Below are positions 6,660 through 12,822 of a DNA stretch of 12,822 nucleotides, in pieces. The notes under the pieces were generated by a model. It was given only the letters and a program-made list of their open reading frames with translations. It ran no database searches and had not been told where the DNA came from. Source of the stretch: an uncultured Bacteroidales bacterium (GTDB taxonomy: Bacteria > Bacteroidota > Bacteroidia > Bacteroidales > UBA932); NCBI GenBank assembly GCA_946405485.1, contig CAMJHJ010000048.1, forward strand, positions 1 through 12,822, written 5' to 3'. Numbering within the stretch: the first letter of the stretch is position 1; each line of letters starts with the position of its first letter. The position numbers were made by a program, and so were the translations under genes.

Positions 6660-8455
6660 TCCTGATAGAAGCAGACGTCGTCGATCTTGAGGGTCAGGGG
6701 GCGCTGGATCTTGGTGTGGTAGATGCGGAGGTAGTCCATTGCGGCGAGGTCGGGACGGCCACCGGTGATTCCGGCCCTGGAAAAAGGCAGCCAGAGCTCG
6801 TTCCAGCCAGTCTTCAGACCCATTCCTGACAGATACCAGGCATATTCCTTCTTGTCGCAGGTCCCGGAACTTGTGACTTCGATCGCGCCTTCGGCATTGA
6901 GATCCAAGGCGGTAGCGTCGCTCAGATACAGCCAGAGATGCAGGCCGCCTTTCTGGTGGCTGACTTTCGCATCGACCGGCGTGTCCCAGACGCGGGTGAA
7001 GAGGCCGACGCCGCTGCCGGTCCCGCTCAGGCAGGCTGCCCCCTGTTTTTTATCGGTGGTATCAATGGAGAGCGTCAGGTCGCTCTTCCAGCCCCGGTTC
7101 GCATCGCAGTCGTCCAGCATCGTCCGTATACCGCCGTCGAAGATATCCTCGGACGGAATCATCTTTTCGTAGAGCAGTCCGTCTTTGTCAAAGCATCCCA
7201 GGGCGCGCACGAATGCCAGCGGATTCTCCAAAGTGACCGGGTCGCCGGCCGTATAACCGCTCATCTTGCAGCCGGTCATGGTCACGGTTACCAGGCCTTC
7301 GCCCGGCAGGTATAGGAAATCCTTGCTCGCCCCTACGCAGACCGTGCCCCCGTTACGCCCGGAAAAGCAATCTACATTGGTGAGCGAAGTGTGTCCCTTA
7401 AGGCCGGTGACGACGACCGGATGCACGTCATCCAGGACAGCGCCCTGGTTGGCGATGATGGATCCTTGGGCGATCTGCCAGGTCCGATTGTTACCCCCGT
7501 CGTCGGTGCGATAGATACCGACGGTCACGCAGTCGAAATTGAAATTGGTCAGCTGACCGTAGGTATGCTCGCCCAGATAGATGCCGCCATAGCTCCCGTA
7601 AGTGAAGATGTCCATCAGGACGGCATTGTCCGTGGTTTCGATGGAATAGGCGTAGGTTTTCTGCGCCACGACCTTGTCCACGATGGTGGCGCTGAAGCCG
7701 CGACCGAATTCGCGCTGATTGGCCGGATTGACATGGCAGTGCAGGATGCGCGGGATGTCATAGCAGCGCCCGACCGCGATGAATTCTCCGCTCAGGGGGT
7801 AGCCATAGCAGTTCTCAAACAGGATCTGCTCGCAGGCACCGGGAGACGGCATGCGGAAATCCATCGCCCGATATTCGCCGTAGAAAGACAGATCCCGGAG
7901 TGTGACGCCCTGCGGTCCGTGTTCGCGGGAACCCTGGATGGTCGTGGGGTAGGGGATGATCTTGGAAGGGTCGTTCCAGGTCTGGTCGGGGTACCAGAAC
8001 TGGATGCCCTGGACCTGCGTGGCTGATTCGACGGTCAGGAATACGTTCTCCCTGTCCCGGATGACGAAAAGAGAGCCCGTGGGTCCGGTCTTGTCCCTGT
8101 TGGCCGTTCCGCGCCCGGTCGGCCCATGGGCCCCGACCAGGGACACGTTGCGCTTCAGCACCAGGCCGCCATCCATCGGATATCCGTTCTCGACCGGCGT
8201 GACATAGAGCGCCAACCCGTCTTTCTGGGCGTAGTCGATGGCCTCCTGGAGTTTTTGCTTGTTGACTGCTGCGCTGTTGGTCGGCAGTACGCCGAATTCC
8301 TGGATGGAGACGATGCGTCCCGGGATGTTCCCGATCACGATGATGGTCTCGATCGTATCCAGTTTTTCGACGATGTGCTCGATGATCTCGGGTTCAGGCC
8401 GCTTACAGGCGACAACCATCAAGAGAACGAGGAAAAACAGACGTCCGATTTTCAT
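6656..8455 (-). CDS. Beta-helix (pectate-lyase-3-like) lipoprotein with C-terminal beta-sandwich
   Basis: The 599-residue protein starts with a lipoprotein signal peptide whose lipobox is VVAC (lipid-bearing C17), so it is probably anchored to the outer membrane. After a short charged spacer, residues about 48-440 look like a right-handed parallel beta-helix. The entry IQEFGVLPTNSAAVNKQKLQ (51-70) is the FGA-then-sequence-then-helix start seen in Pectate_lyase_3 domains, and short strands recur later, such as VTLRDLSFYGEYRAMDF, QILFENCYGYP and TSLTNVDCFSG. Residues about 446-599 form a separate jelly-roll-like region ending KIDDVCFYQD, similar to carbohydrate-binding modules. Polysaccharide lyase, hydrolase or epimerase activity are all possible; I cannot pick catalytic residues. 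It is the last gene of the CE15-NPP-GH106 operon, 6 bp after the GH106 gene, which supports a role on the same glycan. Confidence 0.76.
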   Translation of the reverse strand: MKIGRLFFLVLLMVVACKRPEPEIIEHIVEKLDTIETIIVIGNIPGRIVSIQEFGVLPTNSAAVNKQKLQEAIDYAQKDGLALYVTPVENGYPMDGGLVLKRNVSLVGAHGPTGRGTANRDKTGPTGSLFVIRDRENVFLTVESATQVQGIQFWYPDQTWNDPSKIIPYPTTIQGSREHGPQGVTLRDLSFYGEYRAMDFRMPSPGACEQILFENCYGYPLSGEFIAVGRCYDIPRILHCHVNPANQREFGRGFSATIVDKVVAQKTYAYSIETTDNAVLMDIFTYGSYGGIYLGEHTYGQLTNFNFDCVTVGIYRTDDGGNNRTWQIAQGSIIANQGAVLDDVHPVVVTGLKGHTSLTNVDCFSGRNGGTVCVGASKDFLYLPGEGLVTVTMTGCKMSGYTAGDPVTLENPLAFVRALGCFDKDGLLYEKMIPSEDIFDGGIRTMLDDCDANRGWKSDLTLSIDTTDKKQGAACLSGTGSGVGLFTRVWDTPVDAKVSHQKGGLHLWLYLSDATALDLNAEGAIEVTSSGTCDKKEYAWYLSGMGLKTGWNELWLPFSRAGITGGRPDLAAMDYLRIYHTKIQRPLTLKIDDVCFYQD

Positions 8456-8461
8456 GATAAA

Positions 8462-11329
8462 TCAATTTTCAGCATAATAAATGCGTACCGGCCCGATGAG
8501 GCCCATCGGCGCGGCAGGTTGCTCTTTGCGGCCAAGGAGGAAACGCTGCACGACGGGATTGTCTGTCAGGGTCCGCATGTAGTTGCCCATCAGGGTGTGG
8601 ACTTCCACTTCCAGGACATTGTCTCCTTCCTTGAGCAGGCCGCTGAGGTCAAACACGGCGTTTCCCCACCAGCGGATGCCTGCGGGCTCACCGTTGACCT
8701 TCAGGGAGGCAACCTCGCAGACCTTTCCCAAGTTGATATAACAAGGCTCCGTGGGTTGTTCCGGCAGGTTCAAGACGGTTCGGTAGCAGGCAGTGCCCAT
8801 GAAATCCGGCCATTGTCCGCGGAGATCGGCGAGACGGTCCAGTTTCGCCTCGACAGAATCGGTGCGGCGCGAGTGCCGGAGGGTCAGGGACCATTGGGTC
8901 AGTTCCTGCGTGTGGGCACCGGAAGCCGGCATCGGATGCCATTCCGGCAGTTCCTCCCGCTCCCGGCAGAAGCCGACCAGGAGGGTCTGGGACGGCCCGA
9001 GCGTCAGGGAAGTCCGGAAACTCAGGTCCGGCATCCTTTTCCCGTCCAGGCGGTAACGCCGCCCGTCCGCGGGATCATAGAGGATGGCATGCCTGCGCCG
9101 GGCGACCCCTTCCGGGAAATGAAGCTCCGTGGTTTTCGTCTCGGACAGCGAGACGTTGGAGAACAGGAAAAAGTCGGTCCCGTCATCCGCACGGTAGTGG
9201 TTCTGCAGCAGGAAGCGGTCCGGGGAACCGATTCCGACGGCATGCGGGAGTTCATATCGCTCCTGTACATCCGCATACCATTCAAGCCAGGCATTGTCCG
9301 GGGCCTTGTCCAGGAGAACGAAACGTTCCGAATAGTGCTTTATCAGGCGCGCGACCCGCTTCCGGACTTCGGCATCCCGTTCCGCGCAGTCTTTCAGCCC
9401 GGGAGCCCGGGACGGGACGCATCCGATGCAGAACACTTTTCCTCCGTGGTGGATGAAATGCTCGATCTTCCGCAAGGCATCCGGACTGATGGTCCGCACC
9501 TCGGGAAGGATCAGGGTCCCGTACGCTTTCTTCCCATGACACAGCAGTCCATGTCGGATACTCGCTCCGGCCAGCAGTCCGTCGCTCAGGTAGTCCGCTC
9601 CGCCGCCGTTCTTATGGATGGCTTCCCAGATCAGGGACGTGTAGGGGACGTTCAAGTACCAGGGGAAGGGGTCGGTCTGCACGCCGAGTTCCGTCCAGAG
9701 GTCCTGGTTGGCGGGCAGGATGGCGATGTCCGTGACCATATCCACGCGGGTGAGGATGGCGCTGACCCGGGCGCGGTAGTCGTTCAGCAGCCGGAAATAC
9801 GGCCACCAGGGGTTCTGCTCGTTGGAATAGCTGCCATACTGCACCCAGCCCGGGAAAGCCGCTCCGGGCGGCGAATAGTTGTAGCCGGACCAGACCGGCA
9901 GGGTAGTGCCCGAGAAGGCGCCCATGTCCGAACCGATCTTGAGCAGTTCCAGCGAGGTGTTGAAGACCCGGTAGGTATTCGTCATCTCCTCCGAACTGAC
10001 GATGCGCTTGCCGGTCAGGTTCGCGGCCGAGGAGACGTATTTGTTGATCATCGTGTAGCCGCGGCCCCGGCGGTAGTCTTCGTCGCCCATCTCTTCGCCG
10101 AGGCGGTGCCGGAGCCAGTTGGTGGTCCAGGATTCGCCTTCGGGGATGTCGTAGCCCAGGGAGGATTCGAGGGGGAAGAAGCCCCGCCCATAGGCCTGGG
10201 CACGGGATTGCACGCCCTTTTCCTTGCACCAGGCAAGGAAGGTGCGGGTGTAACGTTCGTGCAGCAGTTCGGCCTTGGTAAGCTCGAAGTCGAAACGGAC
10301 ACGGCCCACGCTGTCCTGGAAGGCTTCGCTCTTCGCGGCGCCATAATGATAGTCCATCACTTCGCCCAGCCTGCCGACCTTGAAGAGGATGAAGGGCAGC
10401 CAGGGCGTCAGGTCATAGCCCCTTCGGCGGAGGAACTCCTGCGGAAGGTCGGCGCACCAGTTGCAGCCTTCCAGTTCCATGCTGTCCACGAAGAACGAGC
10501 GCAAGTGCTCTGACAGCGGTCCGGTCCTGGCTTCGATCGCGTCGGCCTGGTGGTCCAGGTATTTGCGTACCGCCTGCGCATCCAGATGGTTGAGGATGCT
10601 TCCGGCTGCCCCCGGGGCGCCGTTGATGACGCTGGCGAAAGAGTCACAGCGCACCAGGGCATAAAGGAAATGCTTCCCCGCGGGCACATCAAGGCGGATC
10701 GTGTCATTCCGGACCCGGTCCATGACATCGACCGCTTCGGACAGGCTGCCGATGGGATCCGGGACCAGGAGCAGTCCTGTCAGTTCGAACTTTCTTTCCG
10801 GATTGGGGACGGTCACGCCGGGGTCCACCGCCCGGCAAAGCGCATCCTTCGTCGTTTCGAAGACCCCCTGCGTCAGGGGAACGGCGTTCAGCAGCAGGAC
10901 GGAAGCCCGCTCTTCCATCGGAAGCGTCTCCGCCCCGAAGGGCCAGCCGGAACCGAGCAGCAAGTCGCAGCGCATACCCAGCCGCTCCGCTTCGTCGAAG
11001 GTCGTCTCCAGGCGGTCGATCCATTCGTCGGAAAGCAGCTGCAATCCCCGCGTGCCCGTCGTATCGGCGCCGTAGGGTGTCTCGATAGGGTTGATCTCCA
11101 CTCCGCCGATGCCGGCATCTTTCAGCAGATGCAGCTCCCGGACCAGCTCTCCGTCTTCAATCCGGTTGCCGTTCCACCACCAGCGGACGAAAGGACGGTC
11201 CTCCATCGCCGGTTCGGCGAAATGGGCGTTGATGGCAGTTGTCGCCTCACCGTCCTTACGGCAAGAGATCAGCAGGACCAGGAGCGTCAGGAGTCCGGTC
11301 CACAGGCGGAAGGGAAGAGATTTCATCAT
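8462..11329 (-). CDS. GH106 family alpha-L-rhamnosidase lipoprotein
   Basis: The 955-residue protein has a lipoprotein signal peptide with lipobox LISC (C23). It shows the GH106 opening RPFVRWWWNGNRI (45-57) followed by DAGIGGVEI (71-79), the first strands of the barrel, then DLLLGSGWPFG (122-132). Glu-rich central motifs that may hold the catalytic pair are SMELEGCNW (283-291) and SSEEMTNTY (445-453); I cannot assign acid and base without an alignment. Residues about 845-952 form a galactose-binding-like beta-sandwich (CYINLGKVCEVASLKVNGE). GH106 enzymes remove terminal alpha-L-rhamnose, for example from pectic side chains or other plant glycans, with inversion of configuration. The start codon overlaps the stop of the phosphodiesterase gene by one base (TGATG), so translation is probably coupled; MMK versus MK as the first residue is open. 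The length is normal for the family. Confidence 0.9.
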   Translation of the reverse strand: MMKSLPFRLWTGLLTLLVLLISCRKDGEATTAINAHFAEPAMEDRPFVRWWWNGNRIEDGELVRELHLLKDAGIGGVEINPIETPYGADTTGTRGLQLLSDEWIDRLETTFDEAERLGMRCDLLLGSGWPFGAETLPMEERASVLLLNAVPLTQGVFETTKDALCRAVDPGVTVPNPERKFELTGLLLVPDPIGSLSEAVDVMDRVRNDTIRLDVPAGKHFLYALVRCDSFASVINGAPGAAGSILNHLDAQAVRKYLDHQADAIEARTGPLSEHLRSFFVDSMELEGCNWCADLPQEFLRRRGYDLTPWLPFILFKVGRLGEVMDYHYGAAKSEAFQDSVGRVRFDFELTKAELLHERYTRTFLAWCKEKGVQSRAQAYGRGFFPLESSLGYDIPEGESWTTNWLRHRLGEEMGDEDYRRGRGYTMINKYVSSAANLTGKRIVSSEEMTNTYRVFNTSLELLKIGSDMGAFSGTTLPVWSGYNYSPPGAAFPGWVQYGSYSNEQNPWWPYFRLLNDYRARVSAILTRVDMVTDIAILPANQDLWTELGVQTDPFPWYLNVPYTSLIWEAIHKNGGGADYLSDGLLAGASIRHGLLCHGKKAYGTLILPEVRTISPDALRKIEHFIHHGGKVFCIGCVPSRAPGLKDCAERDAEVRKRVARLIKHYSERFVLLDKAPDNAWLEWYADVQERYELPHAVGIGSPDRFLLQNHYRADDGTDFFLFSNVSLSETKTTELHFPEGVARRRHAILYDPADGRRYRLDGKRMPDLSFRTSLTLGPSQTLLVGFCREREELPEWHPMPASGAHTQELTQWSLTLRHSRRTDSVEAKLDRLADLRGQWPDFMGTACYRTVLNLPEQPTEPCYINLGKVCEVASLKVNGEPAGIRWWGNAVFDLSGLLKEGDNVLEVEVHTLMGNYMRTLTDNPVVQRFLLGRKEQPAAPMGLIGPVRIYYAEN

Positions 11330-12282
11330 CAGATAAAGATCGATTCCGGGACCTCACCGGTCCAGCAGAGCGGCTGTTCGGCGCCGAAAAGACGCACGAC
11401 GGTCGAGGCGGTGTTGACGGTGTTGTTGGCCTCCGTGATGGTGAATCCCTGTTTGATGCCGGGACCCTTGACCACCCAAGGGACGATCATCTCTTGGGGG
11501 CTGACGCCGCCGTGGCCCTTGTTGATGCCGCCATGGTCGGTGATGAAGAAGATGTGCGTATCCTCATACAGGCCTTCCGCCTTGAGGAATTCCAGCATGC
11601 GGCCGACCTGGACATCCCCCTCCTCGATGGACTGGATGTACTCGGGCGACATCCAGGCATACTGATGCCCGACGTGGTCAGTATGGACATTATACAGGAA
11701 GATGAACTGCGGTTCGTCACGATACTTTTTGATAAAGACCATCGCCTGGTCGTAGAGGTCCGCATAGTCGGGGTCGGCGGCAAAGAGGGTGTCATCGAAG
11801 ACCGTCGGGTTATAAGGCCGGATAAGCGGCTTCCAGTTCCAGTAGAAAGCGGTCTTAATCCCTGGGACCTGGTCTTTCAGCACCTGGAAGGAGGAAGGGA
11901 AATAACCTTCGGCATCCCTCTCCACGGCGGCCAGGTTGTATTTATCCACCTCCCAGCGGTTGTCAACCACCCCGTGCACCTCGGGACCGGCTCCGGTCAG
12001 ATGGCTGGTGTAGTTAGGCAGGGTGACGGACGGCATCACGTCGCGGGTAGTGTAGGAGGCAGACCCTTCCCGGATCAGGCTGTCGATATTCGGCGTCTTT
12101 GCCTGCGCCAGGGCATCCACGCGGATGCCGTCGAAGGTCATGATCAGGACCCGCTTGGCCCGGAAGCGTTTCTTGGGCTTGAGGGCCTTCGCCGCAGCAG
12201 GGACGGGATCCAACATCGTTGCGCCCAGCGCAGCGCCTGCCGCCAGGGTTGTCTTGAGGAAGTTTCTTCTCGAAATAGCCAT
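11329..12282 (-). CDS. Tat-exported NPP-type phosphodiesterase (alkaline phosphatase superfamily)
   Basis: The 317-residue protein begins MAISRRNFLK, a textbook twin-arginine motif (S-R-R-x-F-L-K), followed by a hydrophobic stretch to about residue 31. It should therefore be folded in the cytoplasm and exported by Tat. The catalytic domain follows the nucleotide pyrophosphatase/phosphodiesterase type: metal ligand D51 in TFDGIR, probable nucleophile T87 in SVTLPNYTSHLTG, then D202 and H206 in NVHTDHVGHQ, D249 and H250 in TDHGG, and H257 in KGHGG. All the usual two-zinc ligands are present, so the enzyme should be active on phosphodiesters or phosphonates; the substrate is unknown. It is compact, about 280 residues after the signal. 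It sits 4 bp after the CE15 gene and overlaps the GH106 start, which suggests it removes a phosphate-linked group from the same glycan. Confidence 0.86.
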   Translation of the reverse strand: MAISRRNFLKTTLAAGAALGATMLDPVPAAAKALKPKKRFRAKRVLIMTFDGIRVDALAQAKTPNIDSLIREGSASYTTRDVMPSVTLPNYTSHLTGAGPEVHGVVDNRWEVDKYNLAAVERDAEGYFPSSFQVLKDQVPGIKTAFYWNWKPLIRPYNPTVFDDTLFAADPDYADLYDQAMVFIKKYRDEPQFIFLYNVHTDHVGHQYAWMSPEYIQSIEEGDVQVGRMLEFLKAEGLYEDTHIFFITDHGGINKGHGGVSPQEMIVPWVVKGPGIKQGFTITEANNTVNTASTVVRLFGAEQPLCWTGEVPESIFI

Positions 12283-12286
12283 AGTA

Positions 12287-12822
12287 TCAGTTCTTTAAAT
12301 GTTTGTCAGCGAAATCCAGATAGCGGAGCCAGTCGGTGCGGGTGAGTTCGTGTCCTCCCTCCCGGATGTGATACTCCGTCAAACTGCGGTCCAAACCCAG
12401 GAAATCATAGACCTTCTGCGCCTCTTGGAAGGCGAGCCGTTCCCCGACGGGATCGCTCCAGCTGTCATCTTCGGCGCTTGCCACATACAGCGGCCGGGGG
12501 GCGACCAGAGCCAGGAACTCATGCTGGTCAAAGGGCAGCGCCGCCTCATTGTCTACGTATTTGAAGAAGTTGCCGCAGAACCAGTGCGGGAAATTGCCGG
12601 TGATGAAACGGATCGTCTCGCCGTAGCGACGGCGGGACAAGGCGGCTCCGCCGCAACCGCTTTCATTGGATACGGCCATCGCAAAGCGCGGATCCCGGGC
12701 CGCCGCCAGCAGGGCGGTCTTTCCCAGGCGGCTGTGGCCGATGGCGGCGACCCGCGATGCATCGACCGAAGGGTCTGTTTCCAGATAATCCAGCACCCGG
12801 CTCATTCCCCAGGCCCATTCGG
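12287..12822 (-). CDS. CE15 glucuronoyl esterase-like alpha/beta hydrolase (5' part outside window)
   Basis: Only the C-terminal part is in the window: the frame is open at the right edge, and the first full codons read [16 protein letters not shown], a typical internal CE15 segment. The nucleophile elbow is [12 protein letters not shown], the bacterial form of the glucuronoyl esterase GCSRxGK motif, with its Ser codon at 12731-12733. It is followed by [14 protein letters not shown], with a conserved Glu and glycines, and later by a probable catalytic His in EGGHELTR near the C-terminus. CE15 enzymes cleave esters of 4-O-methyl-glucuronic or glucuronic acid, for example links between glucuronoxylan and lignin. 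The ATG at 12803-12805 is an internal Met, not the start. It is the first visible gene of the four-gene operon; its stop is 4 bp before the phosphodiesterase start. Confidence 0.85.
   Translation of the reverse strand, partial: EWAWGMSRVLDYLETDPSVDASRVAAIGHSRLGKTALLAAARDPRFAMAVSNESGCGGAALSRRRYGETIRFITGNFPHWFCGNFFKYVDNEAALPFDQHEFLALVAPRPLYVASAEDDSWSDPVGERLAFQEAQKVYDFLGLDRSLTEYHIREGGHELTRTDWLRYLDFADKHLKN

Noticed and set aside
8126..10513. A 795-codon open frame on the plus strand
   Set aside because: It is antisense to the GH106 gene and the beta-helix gene, has low-complexity Gly/Arg/Val-rich composition without domains, and arises from third-position GC bias in the real genes.
11239..12345. 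A 368-codon open frame on the plus strand
   Set aside because: It lies opposite the phosphodiesterase gene, whose catalytic motifs are all intact on the minus strand, and it shows no recognisable domain.
1..12822. CRISPR array, tRNA, rRNA, insertion sequence or toxin-antitoxin pair
   Set aside because: No regularly spaced repeats, terminal inverted repeats, transposase motifs or RNA gene signatures were seen on either strand by eye.

Overview
The window comes from a fairly GC-rich member of the Bacteroidota, probably order Bacteroidales. The signs are lipoprotein signal peptides on polysaccharide-degrading enzymes, several TAnnTTTG-type -7 promoter boxes, almost no Shine-Dalgarno sequences, and the protein families present. 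Sampled lines give about 60% GC in most genes and nearer 45-50% in the first 1.15 kb. Every base is in or close to a gene, and no intergenic stretch exceeds about 120 bp. I see no rRNA, tRNA, CRISPR array, insertion sequence or attachment site.

Layout, left to right. (1) Positions 1-1154, minus: a two-domain GNAT acetyltransferase that runs off the left edge. (2) 1210-3000, minus: a secreted GH18 chitinase-like enzyme fused to a C-terminal ThuA-like domain. (3) 3016-3273, plus: a small GlsB/YeaQ-type membrane protein, divergent from the GH18 gene with only 15 bp between the two starts. (4) 3314-5685, minus: a two-gene unit of a CyuA/YhaM-type L-cysteine desulfidase followed by a secreted protein with a retropepsin-like fold lacking its catalytic Asp, plus a helical TPR-like tail. 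(5) 5686-5801: a compact divergent promoter region. (6) 5802-6659, plus: a probable outer-membrane beta-barrel. (7) 6656-12822, minus: a tight operon read in the order CE15 glucuronoyl esterase (partial), Tat-exported NPP-type phosphodiesterase, GH106 alpha-L-rhamnosidase lipoprotein, and beta-helix lipoprotein with a C-terminal beta-sandwich. Its junctions are 4 bp, a 1-bp stop/start overlap, and 6 bp.

The right half looks like part of a locus for breaking down a rhamnose- and uronate-containing glycan, such as pectin side chains or decorated glucuronoxylan. The esterase would remove ester caps, the rhamnosidase would take off L-rhamnose, and the beta-helix protein would cut or bind the backbone. 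The coupled phosphodiesterase is the unexplained member. No SusC/SusD pair or regulator lies inside the window. The most unusual items are the GNAT-GNAT fusion, the GH18-ThuA fusion, the catalytically dead retropepsin-like protein beside the desulfidase, and the NPP-type enzyme embedded in a carbohydrate operon. None of these amounts to a clearly new system on sequence alone.
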